Source: Opacimonas sp002292215 (GTDB lineage: Bacteria; Pseudomonadota; Gammaproteobacteria; Enterobacterales; Alteromonadaceae). Taken from it: DNA of 64,000 nt. A program made the position numbers and the translations under genes. A model generated the notes under the pieces. That model was not told where the DNA came from. It worked only from the letters and a program-made list of their open reading frames with translations, and ran no database searches. Below are positions 52,402 to 61,924 of this stretch, piece after piece; the stretch's first letter is position 1; every line of letters begins with the position of its first letter. The stretch lies in NCBI GenBank assembly GCA_943846745.1, contig OX044360.1, positions 1,302,001-1,366,000 of the forward strand. Direction: 5' to 3'.

Positions 52402-54132
52402 TTGAATCACGATGTTCATGGACGAATAACGAGTTGGCGGATCACATTGATAAAATCAATCTTGTGCACATTATGTGGGTTGTTATTATGGCTGGCATTG
52501 ATTGCGCAAGCTCATGCTGCCGATGTCCCCCTCGTTGTTGCGGCCCCCCCCCATTCGCCTAAAAACCTAGACCCCACACTATTTCCTAATTCGGATCTGA
52601 CCCTAATATCCAGTCAAGATCTTGATACGGTTGTGAACCAAGCGCTACAGACCTTCTATACCCCTGGTGCTGCAGTCGCCATTGTGCATGATGGTAAAAT
52701 TGTGCATGCCAAAGGTTATGGCAAACGCCATATCGAAGACGACTTAGCGGTTAATCAATATACCTATTTTCGTATTGCTTCAACGACTAAAGCATTTACT
52801 GCTGCGACCATGGCTATCTTAGTGGATGAAGGTAAAATTGCATGGAATGATAAGGTATCCGACCATTTACCTGAATTCAAATTATCCAATCCCTATGTCA
52901 CTGCTGAATTTACTATTTTAGATTTGTTTACTCATCGCAGCGGTCTTGTGGGTGGCGCAGGTGATAGTATGCTGTGGCCTGAACCGTCCGGTTTTACGCG
53001 CAAAGAACTCATTCATAATCTACGTCACTTAACCCCCGCTTATAGTTTCCGCTCAACCTATGCGTATTCTAATGTGATGTATATTACCGCCGCAGAAATC
53101 GTAGCAAAAATTAGTGGTATGCCGTGGTCACAATTTTTACACGAACGCATTTTTTCCCCACTCAATATCCAATGTTACGGTGGTGCCATGCCTAACACCG
53201 CCCTTGCGAATGTCGCGTTAAGTTATGGACACGATGATGAACGAGGGATCTATGCGATCCCACGTAATGGCATTTATGGTTCAGAAATACTTTCCGCAGC
53301 CGCTGGCGGGGTAGTGTGTAATGCGCAAGGTATGGCAGTTTGGTTACAAGCACTGCTTAATGACGCGATGACAGTGAAGGGTGAGGCACTATTTTCGACC
53401 GAACAACTTGAAGAAATGTTTACATCACAGATCCCATTGTATATTTCGACGCATGCGAAACAAACGCATCGAACGCATTTTAAAAGTTATGCCATCGGCT
53501 GGCGTAAAGAAAACATCTATGGGTATGAAATGATATCCCACACCGGAACGCTCTCTGGTTATCAAGCCTATGTGGCGATGATCCCTGAGCTATCTTTAGG
53601 CGTGGTGGTGCTCAATAATGGTTCAAACTATGGCGTGCGGTCTGCCATTATGCAAGCGGTCATTAAATCAGTGATGCCCGAATCACCTGACATCGACTGG
53701 GTACAGCATTATGTTGACTATCAAGATGAACAAGAAGCGCGGTATCTCGCTCGCCTACTTCCTGATCCTATTGGCAGTGGCATTATGCTATTACCTGTCG
53801 AAAATTATCTCGGTACGTTTAATGATAAATGGTTTGGTAAAATTACATTATGGGAAAATGCGCAAGGTACGTTGCGTTTTAAAAGTCAAAAAATGCCGAC
53901 TTTGAAAGGCGATCTAGAAGCATTTGGCGAACACTCTTGGCTCGTTCGTTGGGACAATCAAAATGCCGCTAGTGACGCATTTATCCATTTTGATGTTCGT
54001 CCAGATCATTCCATTAAAGGGTTATCTATGTATCCTTATACGGCCAAAGAGATCGTCAACCACGAATACCGTGATATGTATTTTACGCCTTGGTCCGAAA
54101 ACGTCATACCGATAGTACAAGGTGTAGAATAG
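52402..54132 (+). CDS. Serine beta-lactamase-like hydrolase (class C/esterase family) with C9 tract
   Basis: A 576-residue exported protein. It starts at a TTG supported by AGGA (52390-52393) eight bases upstream. The signal peptide ends near AQAHAADV (residue 38). Active-site motifs: S127-T-T-K130, Y222-S-N, and H380-T-G. A C-terminal domain of about 150 residues resembles the DUF3471-type beta extension. Family members are D-aminopeptidases, esterases or penicillin-binding-like enzymes; true beta-lactamase action is not implied. Nine consecutive C at 52544-52552, codons 48-51, could allow slippage that shifts the frame before the active site. tamA follows after three bases. Confidence 0.87.
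   Translation: MNHDVHGRITSWRITLIKSILCTLCGLLLWLALIAQAHAADVPLVVAAPPHSPKNLDPTLFPNSDLTLISSQDLDTVVNQALQTFYTPGAAVAIVHDGKIVHAKGYGKRHIEDDLAVNQYTYFRIASTTKAFTAATMAILVDEGKIAWNDKVSDHLPEFKLSNPYVTAEFTILDLFTHRSGLVGGAGDSMLWPEPSGFTRKELIHNLRHLTPAYSFRSTYAYSNVMYITAAEIVAKISGMPWSQFLHERIFSPLNIQCYGGAMPNTALANVALSYGHDDERGIYAIPRNGIYGSEILSAAAGGVVCNAQGMAVWLQALLNDAMTVKGEALFSTEQLEEMFTSQIPLYISTHAKQTHRTHFKSYAIGWRKENIYGYEMISHTGTLSGYQAYVAMIPELSLGVVVLNNGSNYGVRSAIMQAVIKSVMPESPDIDWVQHYVDYQDEQEARYLARLLPDPIGSGIMLLPVENYLGTFNDKWFGKITLWENAQGTLRFKSQKMPTLKGDLEAFGEHSWLVRWDNQNAASDAFIHFDVRPDHSIKGLSMYPYTAKEIVNHEYRDMYFTPWSENVIPIVQGVE
52544..52552 (+). repeat. Nine-base poly-C tract inside a coding region
   Basis: Nine consecutive C, encoding part of VAAPPH just after the signal peptide of the serine hydrolase. 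I noticed no other G/C homopolymer of this length in the window. Confidence 0.95.
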
Positions 54133-54135
54133 ATT

Positions 54136-56007
54136 TTGAACGGGTTATTGTCTTGCGTTATTGCTACCAAGTATAAAAATTATCAAGGATATCGAGCCGC
54201 TTTACCTGTTCGTCAATTCAGCCCCATTTTGCTATGTGTCTTGATTGGATACCTATGCATTAACACATTTCCGGTATCGGCTAATCAAAATCTTACCCCT
54301 GTCCCCATTGAACTGACGTTTATACCTGCCATACCAAACGAGATTAATACCAATATCAACATTTCGTTAAGTACCATCAATGGCTTAGTCCAATGTTCAG
54401 ATATCAGTGAACTGGCTATAAACCAGGTGCAGCAAGCGATTGGTCAAACGATTATTCAATCAGCGCATAGTTTTGGGTATTTTGCTGCACGAGTGAATAG
54501 CATCAGGCTACCTGATCCGCAGGCATGTCATGAGTGGAACGTCGCGATTAATTTGGGTAGCCAAGCGCAGATTGCAGATATCGCATTGACCATCAGCGGT
54601 GAATTAAGCGAATCGTCCGAATTAAGTCTTTTAACGACTCAGTTTAAAAAGAAACTCAACACGCCATTTCAACAAGCTCAATACCAAGGTTTTAAAGATA
54701 ACTTTTATTCCCAAGCGATTGCTCAAGGCTATTTCGATATCCATTTTCAACAGCAGAGTGTGACCGTTAATGCGGATAATCAATCGGTTGACATCGCATT
54801 ACAAATCGCATTAGGTGAGCGTTACACTATTAGACAATTTGAAATTGATAACAATATTTTAGAATCGAATGTCGTCGAGACTGTTTCAGATATTAGTGTT
54901 GGCGATAATTATTCGCTTAATGCCCTTAATACATTAACGAATGATCTCAAAAAAACTGGATATTTCACGACGTTACAAGTACGCCCCAACCTCAAAGATC
55001 GCAGTAACAATCAAATCGATGTGGAAATTAATGGCGTTGAAAAAGCAAAACATTTTGTGAATTTTGGGATAGGCATTAGCTCCGATGAAGGACCTCGTGT
55101 GAGCATTGATTGGCGTCGTCCGCGGATTAATCAATCTGGACATAGTTTTCGTGCCTCACTCAAGGCGTCACTAATTGAACAATCATTAGTTTCAACCTAT
55201 AAAATCCCTTACGGTAATCCGAATACTCAATATTTAGCCCTACAAAGTGGCTTGAAACGCATTGACCGCAATGATAGCAAAAGCAATACTGTGACTTTGG
55301 GTGCGCAACGTTTTTTTGATATGGAAAAACGCACAGGACAAAGCCTATTAAAAGCCTGGCAGCCAAGCTTGTTTGTTCGCTATGAATACAACTCATTTAC
55401 TCAAGGTAGCGACGATCAAATTAATAATCAATTATTATTTGTTGGTGGCAGCATTACTCGCTTACGCATTGATCATCCATTATTTCCAACGACTGGAGAT
55501 CGCCAAAGTTTAACCTTAGAAACGGCACAATCTGCATTAGGCAGTGACATCTCGATTTCACGTGTGTTAGCCAGTAGTGCATGGCTCCGCCCCATTACTA
55601 ATTTAGGTTGGAGCGTGAGTAAAATCAAAGTAGATTATTTACGTACTGATAGCTTTGTACAGACACCCAGTACATTGCGCTTTTATGCTGGCGGCGACCA
55701 AAGTGTTCGCGGGTTTGGTTATGAGGCAATTTCACCAGTAGATAGCGATAATGAGGACACTGGTGCAGATTCGTTAGTTGTATTATCACAAGAGTTTATT
55801 ACGCCAATTTCAGAATCATTCCGTGTGGCAGCATTTGTGGATACCGCTTGGGCAAAGAGCCCTGATGATGAAACCAAAGCGATAGGTAGCGGATTAGGTC
55901 TTCACTGGCAATCGCCTGTCGGACCTGTTCGAGTGTATCTTGCACGGGGTAAAAATGATTCAGAAATGACGTGGCGCCTACACTTAGTAATGGGACCCAT
56001 TTTATAA
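54136..56007 (+). CDS. tamA: Translocation and assembly module outer-membrane protein TamA
   Basis: A 623-residue Omp85-family protein. A signal peptide lies at about 30-50 (ILLCVLIGYLCINTFPVSA). Three POTRA domains follow (about 60-300), then a 16-strand barrel. The conserved Omp85 lid motif VRGFGY (R525) sits in GGDQSVRGFGYEAISP, and the C-terminus LHLVMGPIL ends with a typical barrel strand. TamA works with TamB in outer-membrane protein insertion and lipid transport. The start is uncertain (TTG at 54136, three bases after the hydrolase stop). It overlaps tamB by one base (TAATG). Confidence 0.94.
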   Translation: MNGLLSCVIATKYKNYQGYRAALPVRQFSPILLCVLIGYLCINTFPVSANQNLTPVPIELTFIPAIPNEINTNINISLSTINGLVQCSDISELAINQVQQAIGQTIIQSAHSFGYFAARVNSIRLPDPQACHEWNVAINLGSQAQIADIALTISGELSESSELSLLTTQFKKKLNTPFQQAQYQGFKDNFYSQAIAQGYFDIHFQQQSVTVNADNQSVDIALQIALGERYTIRQFEIDNNILESNVVETVSDISVGDNYSLNALNTLTNDLKKTGYFTTLQVRPNLKDRSNNQIDVEINGVEKAKHFVNFGIGISSDEGPRVSIDWRRPRINQSGHSFRASLKASLIEQSLVSTYKIPYGNPNTQYLALQSGLKRIDRNDSKSNTVTLGAQRFFDMEKRTGQSLLKAWQPSLFVRYEYNSFTQGSDDQINNQLLFVGGSITRLRIDHPLFPTTGDRQSLTLETAQSALGSDISISRVLASSAWLRPITNLGWSVSKIKVDYLRTDSFVQTPSTLRFYAGGDQSVRGFGYEAISPVDSDNEDTGADSLVVLSQEFITPISESFRVAAFVDTAWAKSPDDETKAIGSGLGLHWQSPVGPVRVYLARGKNDSEMTWRLHLVMGPIL

Positions 56008-59000
56008 TGAGACGCACATGGATTAAACGGACGCTATTTTCTTTACTCGCCATTATCATCATCATATTAGCATTGCCTGTGGCAATTTTGAATTCCACGT
56101 GGGCACTTAACTTCGCGACCAAACAACTTAATACGTTGGATAATATCGCGATTACTTATCAAGAAGGGACGTTATTTGACACGTTAACCTTTAGCGATAT
56201 TGAGATCACCGTACCCGGTTGGGACATTACCGTGAAGCAACTAAGCACCGGCTTAAGTTTAGATTGTGTGTGGGAGAAAAAACTGTGTGTTACTTCACTT
56301 CACGTTATGAGCACATTGATTACACAAGTGCCTTATACCGAAATGACAGAAACAGCTGAGCCGAACACGGCGCCGGCTAATTTGCCCTTCCCTGTTAATA
56401 TTAACCAAATTCAAATTACTGATTTAAGCGTAAAATTATTAGATGAGACAGCCTTAACGACGGCGCTAAATATTCCCCATATAGGCCTTAAGGCAGGGTC
56501 GAACTCGCAGGTATGGTTAGATATTGCAGCATTGGCGATTGATATTCCGTCTTTACGTGTTGAGCTCCCTATCACAGCACATGTTCCAGCGACGAATGTA
56601 GCTAAAAGCGCTGCGCACGCACAAGCACTGACAGATACGCCGGCGCAGCCCATTAATGCCCTAATTAATACGTTGCATCAACAAATCATCGCTATTGCAC
56701 CACAATATAAAGAGATAGTGACGCAGTGGCAGGCACTCATGGAGGCACCGCAACCCTGGCTTCAAGCGCAAGCTCCCATTACGATACCAATCAATCTTGA
56801 AACCATGACTCTCAATATTGACGCGATTACCCTAAGCAATATAGCAGGTGATTTGCATCTTTCAGATTTAACATTAGCGACATTGACCAGTTTAACCCCC
56901 GAAGGGATAAATAGTGCTATCGACTTAACCCACCCCCGCTTTTCATTTACTAGTCAGTTTGCATTAGCGCGAGATTGGACGCATCAGATTGATTCGACTC
57001 TAGCATGGCAAGCAATTAACTTAGCAGAACCATTAGTTAACTTGTCCACGCAGGCTGGTTCACTGACACTCAAAGGTGACATCAGTCAATGGCGATTAGC
57101 AAGCCAAGCAAACATTAAACAGCTCCACATTGCTGCACTGCAACTAGCCGATTTACAATGGCGATTTAACGCCCAAGGGGATCAAAAAGGTATCACGATC
57201 AGACCCTCAACCCTAAACTATGGACCTCATGCTGTCGGTTTTGAAGGGCAAATACCGACAAAGGGCTCGGCAAAATTAGGCTTAACAATCAAGTACACAA
57301 CCCAAGAGCCAGAAACGATCCACGCTGCTGTTGCTTTACAAGGAAAGTTAATCAGCCCCACATTAACAGGTCAAATAACAGCCAAGGATATCCAGCAACC
57401 AGAGGTTAATCTGCATACGCTAAGCATTGATTTTACAGGTGACTTTACATCCTTAAATGCACAAATCGCTGCGAATTGGACGCATCCTAATACAACCTAT
57501 ATAGACCCAAATCAATCAGTACAACTACTCACTGGACAATACTCGCAATCATTGTCTTTTGCGGTGACGCCTCAGGATATTGTCGTAACCCTACAAACAA
57601 TGGGCGTTAATTCCCCGCTCGGAAAGTTAGCATTAGCGCCGTACGGTCTTCGCCTTGTTCCTGGATATTTACGTTCAAGTAACGCAAACACACCGCATAC
57701 CGACAAGGCCCTACTCAATATTGATCAATGGCAATTGATGCTACAAGACGAAACCGATGATGTGGTGGGAACATGGGAGATACAACCCATTGAACTAGCA
57801 CTAAATGATACCGTGTATGAGTACTTTAAAGACGGTAATTTTACACCGATAGACATCAATATTTCGACGTTAAATATTCAGTCATTACTCAATTTAGCCA
57901 ACCCCTTTTTAGCCAAACACATTACTATATCCACGGATGCAAGTATTGATGGAGCGGCACAGATTGCTTTATCAGGGGGCGCTGTTGAGCCACAAATAGA
58001 TGTCATCGCTAACATTGGCGTGACACCGAGTGATTGGCAAATAACGCCTAAATTGGATGCGAGTATCACGCAAGCAAAAATAGATATTGCAGCACAATAT
58101 CGTCTATTTGCAACGAACCAGCCATTGTCACTTAACTCCACCGGCACATTGGTAGGAGAAAAGTTAGGTGATATTCAATATCAACTAGTCATGGATGATA
58201 AGCTAACCTTATATACACAAGTAAAATCCGTTAACTTAGGACTAGTCGCGCCATTTTTACCACAATTTAAACGGTTTACCGGTAACACCAGTGCTAACAT
58301 CGCCTTAACCAAAGAAGGTCAATTACTTTCGTTGAACGGTATTCTTATTATTCCTGAACTTAATGTAGAAATAGAACAGTTAAATAAGAGTGCGGTCACA
58401 CCTCATGGTGACATCATTATTACTCAACCCGTTGAACAAGGTTTTAGTAATCCCAATGCGGCATTCACAGAAGCGCCTCTGGATCTGTTAGCGAATATCC
58501 GAGTGTTAATCGACCCGTTACAAAAAAACACAGTAAAAGTCGCGGGGTTTGATTTTTCAACCAACTTGCAAGGTAGTGTTGAATTTTATTTAGCAAAACA
58601 GCAACCCAGTGTTATTGGCTCTATCACTTTAAACAACGGGCAATATCAAGCTTACGGTCAGGATCTGCTGATCCGGAACGGACAATTAATTTTTAATGGC
58701 CCAGCGAGTCTTCCGTTTATTCAATTGGAAGCGATCCGTAATCCTAAAAACATGAACGACGATGTGATTGCTGGATTAAAAATATCCGGTCTCCCAAACC
58801 AGTTAGATGCCCAATTATTTTCTGAACCTATGTTAGAAAACCCCAATATCTTATCGTATTTGATTCGCGGCAAAGATCTCAACGATGATTCCCAAGAAGG
58901 AAATTCAGTATTACTCACTAATGCGATATTAGGATTTGGCTTAGGCAAATCACAAGAGGCAATTTCTGAATTTGGTGATAAGATAGGCGTACAAAATTTA

Positions 59001-59270
59001 CAACTATCCACTCAAGGACAAGGGGATAATGCTCAATTAGGGATCACCGGTCAATTGAGTGAGCGGTTATCAGTTGAATATAGAGTTGGTGTATTTAATG
59101 CGATTGCAGAGTTTGGGCTACGCTATAAGTGGTTACCTAATTTATATGTCGAAGCGACCAGTGGCGCGGAAAATGCCTTGGATGTGTTTTATCAGTTATC
59201 TTGGGGAAAGCGCGAAATCACTCCTCTTGCACCTGAGTTATCCCAGCCTGAAAAACCAGCCAAAAACTAA
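56007..59270 (+). CDS. tamB: Translocation and assembly module inner-membrane protein TamB
   Basis: A 1087-residue AsmA-like bridge protein. The ATG at 56007 shares its A with the tamA stop and gives a basic N-terminus and signal anchor (MRRTWIKRTLFSLLAIIII). The long middle is repetitive beta structure, the hydrophobic groove that carries lipids between membranes. The C-terminal DUF490/TamB domain (about 780-1087) has VAGFDFSTNLQGSV, NGQYQAYGQDLLIRNGQ and LSERLSVEYRVGVFNAIAEFGLRYK. Length is a little under E. coli TamB (1259). The middle region carries a Pro/Ala-rich stretch (about 180-200). Confidence 0.94.
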   Translation: MRRTWIKRTLFSLLAIIIIILALPVAILNSTWALNFATKQLNTLDNIAITYQEGTLFDTLTFSDIEITVPGWDITVKQLSTGLSLDCVWEKKLCVTSLHVMSTLITQVPYTEMTETAEPNTAPANLPFPVNINQIQITDLSVKLLDETALTTALNIPHIGLKAGSNSQVWLDIAALAIDIPSLRVELPITAHVPATNVAKSAAHAQALTDTPAQPINALINTLHQQIIAIAPQYKEIVTQWQALMEAPQPWLQAQAPITIPINLETMTLNIDAITLSNIAGDLHLSDLTLATLTSLTPEGINSAIDLTHPRFSFTSQFALARDWTHQIDSTLAWQAINLAEPLVNLSTQAGSLTLKGDISQWRLASQANIKQLHIAALQLADLQWRFNAQGDQKGITIRPSTLNYGPHAVGFEGQIPTKGSAKLGLTIKYTTQEPETIHAAVALQGKLISPTLTGQITAKDIQQPEVNLHTLSIDFTGDFTSLNAQIAANWTHPNTTYIDPNQSVQLLTGQYSQSLSFAVTPQDIVVTLQTMGVNSPLGKLALAPYGLRLVPGYLRSSNANTPHTDKALLNIDQWQLMLQDETDDVVGTWEIQPIELALNDTVYEYFKDGNFTPIDINISTLNIQSLLNLANPFLAKHITISTDASIDGAAQIALSGGAVEPQIDVIANIGVTPSDWQITPKLDASITQAKIDIAAQYRLFATNQPLSLNSTGTLVGEKLGDIQYQLVMDDKLTLYTQVKSVNLGLVAPFLPQFKRFTGNTSANIALTKEGQLLSLNGILIIPELNVEIEQLNKSAVTPHGDIIITQPVEQGFSNPNAAFTEAPLDLLANIRVLIDPLQKNTVKVAGFDFSTNLQGSVEFYLAKQQPSVIGSITLNNGQYQAYGQDLLIRNGQLIFNGPASLPFIQLEAIRNPKNMNDDVIAGLKISGLPNQLDAQLFSEPMLENPNILSYLIRGKDLNDDSQEGNSVLLTNAILGFGLGKSQEAISEFGDKIGVQNLQLSTQGQGDNAQLGITGQLSERLSVEYRVGVFNAIAEFGLRYKWLPNLYVEATSGAENALDVFYQLSWGKREITPLAPELSQPEKPAKN

Positions 59271-59301
59271 TCTAACACATCCTCCAACCTCGAGTTGTCC
59301 G

Positions 59302-59496
59302 TCATGAGACGCTTTTCTTTAAAGGTATTTGCGCAAGTATTATCGCTAAAACATACTCGGCAGGATCTGAATGGCCTTGTTCTAACGCAGAACTAATGAT
59401 GCGTTGTTTGAGTTGACGATCGAGTTTTATGGTCAAACGCGCATCAACTAAACATAACGTCCCACTTTTGGCAATATACGTTGATTGTGATTTCAA
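59302..59496 (-). CDS. Small ribbon-helix-helix-like protein
   Basis: A 64-residue protein with a good ribosome-binding site (AAAAGGA, about five bases before the ATG). The middle, ARLTIKLDRQLKQRIISSALEQGHSDPAEYVLAIILAQ, has the strand-helix-helix pattern of MetJ/Arc-type DNA-binding proteins: a short strand (RLTIKLD), a basic first helix and a hydrophobic second helix. Such proteins are often antitoxins or autoregulators. No toxin gene adjoins it: on the same strand upstream is the histidine phosphatase, and tamB is convergent. Confidence 0.6.
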   Translation of the reverse strand: MKSQSTYIAKSGTLCLVDARLTIKLDRQLKQRIISSALEQGHSDPAEYVLAIILAQIPLKKSVS

Positions 59497-59549
59497 ATGC
59501 CATTCCTTTTAATCTTTAAGTAATGACTACACGATAGCAAATAAAACGG

Positions 59550-60077
59550 TTATTGTGACCTGTTCACTCGACCAGTTTTGAAGTCTATCACCTTAGCATT
59601 TTCATCAAATCGGATAAGAAAAATATCCCCATAGTCAGATTCTTGTAAACTAATTTGTTGACCGGATAAAGTATTAACCAAAAACGGAGTCGTATTGCTA
59701 TGGCCAACCACTAGGGCATCATGTCCAAGTAAAGCTAACTGTTGCGCAAAGGCTTGTAGTTGACGAGGATCATATGCTGTCACTGTCACCCCCTGTTCTA
59801 ACGCAGTCGGCAATGCACTTTGTAATGTTCTTTTATACTGTGTCGAAAACACACTTTTGATTGGCTGCTGTGCGAGTAATCCGGCTAAATTTAATGCACG
59901 CCGTTGACCATCGGCTGTCAAAGGTGGATCATTAGGATGAAGCTCATCTGGACTTGTTACTTTTTCAAAATGCCGGACAAAATACACCGTATGAGCTTGA
60001 ACAGCAACGCTGACTAGACTTAGACCAAAGCAGAGCGTTACGACCATGAGAATTGCTTGCCCGTTAATTGCTTTCAT
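59550..60077 (-). CDS. Exported histidine phosphatase (phosphoglycerate mutase-like)
   Basis: A 175-residue branch-1 histidine phosphatase with a signal peptide (residues 1-28, ending AVQA). The phospho-histidine motif is VRHFEK (RHxxK variant of RHG), with PPLTADGQRRA and VFSTQYKRTLQSA giving the second Arg. The distal His is in VVGHSNTTP. Members dephosphorylate small molecules or proteins; a periplasmic form suggests scavenging of phosphate esters. Its ATG begins two bases after the purT stop, so it belongs to the ychJ-purT transcript. Confidence 0.88.
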   Translation of the reverse strand: MKAINGQAILMVVTLCFGLSLVSVAVQAHTVYFVRHFEKVTSPDELHPNDPPLTADGQRRALNLAGLLAQQPIKSVFSTQYKRTLQSALPTALEQGVTVTAYDPRQLQAFAQQLALLGHDALVVGHSNTTPFLVNTLSGQQISLQESDYGDIFLIRFDENAKVIDFKTGRVNRSQ

Positions 60078-60079
60078 TG

Positions 60080-61264
60080 TTATAACGCGACTTGGACAGC
60101 AGCGGTAACGGCTAATCCCTTGTTAATCGCATCTTGAGTATCAACGCCGCGAGCTAATGCCACTCCCATTCGGCGCTGCCCTGACACCGCTGGCTTTCCA
60201 AATAAATATAACTCTGTTTGCGGTTGAATTAACGCCTCGCTTAATCCACTAAAGCTGACTTGTGAACTCTCACCAGCTACAAGTAAAGCCACTGAAGCAC
60301 TCGGTCCATAAAAACTAATGTGCGGGATAGGTAAGCCTAAAAATGCACGTACATGTAAGGCGAACTCAGATAAATCTTGTGAAATTAACGTGACCATCCC
60401 CGTATCATGAGGACGCGGAGACACTTCACTAAAATACACATCATCGCCTTTGATAAATAGCTCAACACCGAATAATCCACGTCCACCTAACGCATCAGTG
60501 ACTTGCTGAGCAATCTCTTGTGAACGTTGTAACGCTAGTGCCGACATTGCCTGAGGTTGCCATGATTCGCGATAATCACCATCTGCTTGGCGGTGACCAA
60601 TTGGCTCACAAAAGTGTGTTCCTTGCACTGAGCGTACCGTTAACAATGTAATTTCATAATCAAAATCAACGAGCCCTTCAACAATCACTTTACCTTTCCC
60701 TGCACGTCCGCCTTCTTGGGCATAATCCCAAGCTAAATCAATGTCAGTATGACTACGGATCATACTTTGCCCTTTGCCTGAAGAGCTCATGATAGGTTTT
60801 ACAATACACGGTAGACCAATGGTCGCAATCGCAGCAACAAACCCAGCTTTATCATCTGCAAATGCATACGTTGAGGTCGGTAAACCAAGAGTTTGGGCGA
60901 CTAACGTGCGGATCCCTTCACGGTTCATCGTTAAATGAGCAGCTCGGGCGCTAGGCACGACATTAAAACCTTGTTGCTCTAAATCCAGCAAGGTTTGCGT
61001 GGCTATCGCTTCAATTTCAGGAACAATGAAATCTGGTTTTTCAGCTTCAATAATAGCCTGTAATTTAGCGCCATCAAGCATGGACACTTCATAACTACGA
61101 TCAGCAACTTGCATCGCTGGAGCATTTGCATAGCGGTCAAGCGCAATCACTTCACAACCCAAGCGCTGGGCTGCAATCGCGACTTCTTTACCTAACTCTC
61201 CACTCCCGAGTAACAATACTTTGGTTGCGGTGCTTGAAAAAGGGGTGCCAATGGTGACTGACAT
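60080..61264 (-). CDS. purT: Formate-dependent phosphoribosylglycinamide formyltransferase 2
   Basis: A 394-residue ATP-grasp enzyme that makes formyl-GAR from GAR, formate and ATP in purine synthesis. The ATG at 61264 (MSVTIGTPFSSTATKVLLLGSGELGKEV) is chosen by homology to E. coli PurT (392) and by AGGAGA a few bases upstream. Substrate and ATP residues lie in LLGSGELGKE, PIMSSSGKGQSM, IVEGLVDFDYEITLL and SEVSPRPHDTGMVTL. It follows ychJ by 17 bases. Confidence 0.97.
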   Translation of the reverse strand: MSVTIGTPFSSTATKVLLLGSGELGKEVAIAAQRLGCEVIALDRYANAPAMQVADRSYEVSMLDGAKLQAIIEAEKPDFIVPEIEAIATQTLLDLEQQGFNVVPSARAAHLTMNREGIRTLVAQTLGLPTSTYAFADDKAGFVAAIATIGLPCIVKPIMSSSGKGQSMIRSHTDIDLAWDYAQEGGRAGKGKVIVEGLVDFDYEITLLTVRSVQGTHFCEPIGHRQADGDYRESWQPQAMSALALQRSQEIAQQVTDALGGRGLFGVELFIKGDDVYFSEVSPRPHDTGMVTLISQDLSEFALHVRAFLGLPIPHISFYGPSASVALLVAGESSQVSFSGLSEALIQPQTELYLFGKPAVSGQRRMGVALARGVDTQDAINKGLAVTAAVQVAL

Positions 61265-61281
61265 ACTGTCTCCTGATTTTA

Positions 61282-61851
61282 TTACTGTATTTTGGGCAAA
61301 CAACATTGTTTGAATTTTTTACTGGATCCACAACAACAGGGATCGTTGCGTTTAGATTTTACCGCGCCATTCCCTGCTAGCATCACACCATCTCGATAAA
61401 ACCATTGCCCATCTTCTTGGACAAAAGTTGAACGTTCATGTAAGCAATACAAACACTTAGCTTCACTGTAGAATACTTTAAATTCAACTTCTCCATAAAA
61501 CTGGCCTGCATCATTTGTGGATTGTGGTAATATTTTTGTATCGAGTACCCTTAACCCTATCCAAGTCGTTTGTGCGGCACTGTTGGCTATATCATAAACG
61601 GTTAAGTTTGCACGTTCAGCACTCGCATATGTGGCAACAATATAATCATATAAACCAAGCACATAGGCACTGTAACGCGAACGCATCAATGCTTGAGGTG
61701 TCGATGCAATGGCAGTTCCTTGATGCAACGGTAGACAACATTGTTGATACGCTGTCGCACAAGCGGGACAGGCTGTTGTCGGCGCAATAACAGCGCAAGC
61801 ACGCTTAGCAAGCGCAGGTTCTGTAGTACTAGTTGGCATAATTATAAACAT
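61282..61851 (-). CDS. ychJ: YchJ-like SEC-C/NTF2-fold protein (UPF0225)
   Basis: A 189-residue protein with two zinc-type Cys clusters around an NTF2-like domain. The N-terminal cluster is CPACATAYQQCC (27-38). The core has ALMRSRYSAYVLGLYDYIVATY, the YchJ signature. The C-terminal SEC-C motif is DPCCCGSSKKFKQCC, with Cys where Pro is usual (CPCGS). The start could be 61839 (MPTSTTEP) instead; the ribosome-binding site does not decide. Function is unknown in all species. It heads the minus-strand purT group and is divergent from sbcD. Confidence 0.9.
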   Translation of the reverse strand: MFIIMPTSTTEPALAKRACAVIAPTTACPACATAYQQCCLPLHQGTAIASTPQALMRSRYSAYVLGLYDYIVATYASAERANLTVYDIANSAAQTTWIGLRVLDTKILPQSTNDAGQFYGEVEFKVFYSEAKCLYCLHERSTFVQEDGQWFYRDGVMLAGNGAVKSKRNDPCCCGSSKKFKQCCLPKIQ

Positions 61852-61924
61852 TAAATACGCGATAATATCGTTCTATCATAAGCTAACTGATAGCGAAACG
61901 ACACAATATTTAAGGATCAGTGAG

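Noticed and set aside
52402..54132. Serine hydrolase as an antibiotic-resistance beta-lactamase
   Set aside because: It has the SxxK, YxN and HTG motifs, but size, C-terminal extension and family point to esterase or peptidase-like enzymes; no evidence for resistance.
61515..61790. 91-codon plus-strand open frame inside ychJ
   Set aside because: It is antisense to a conserved gene and His/Leu-rich from codon bias only.
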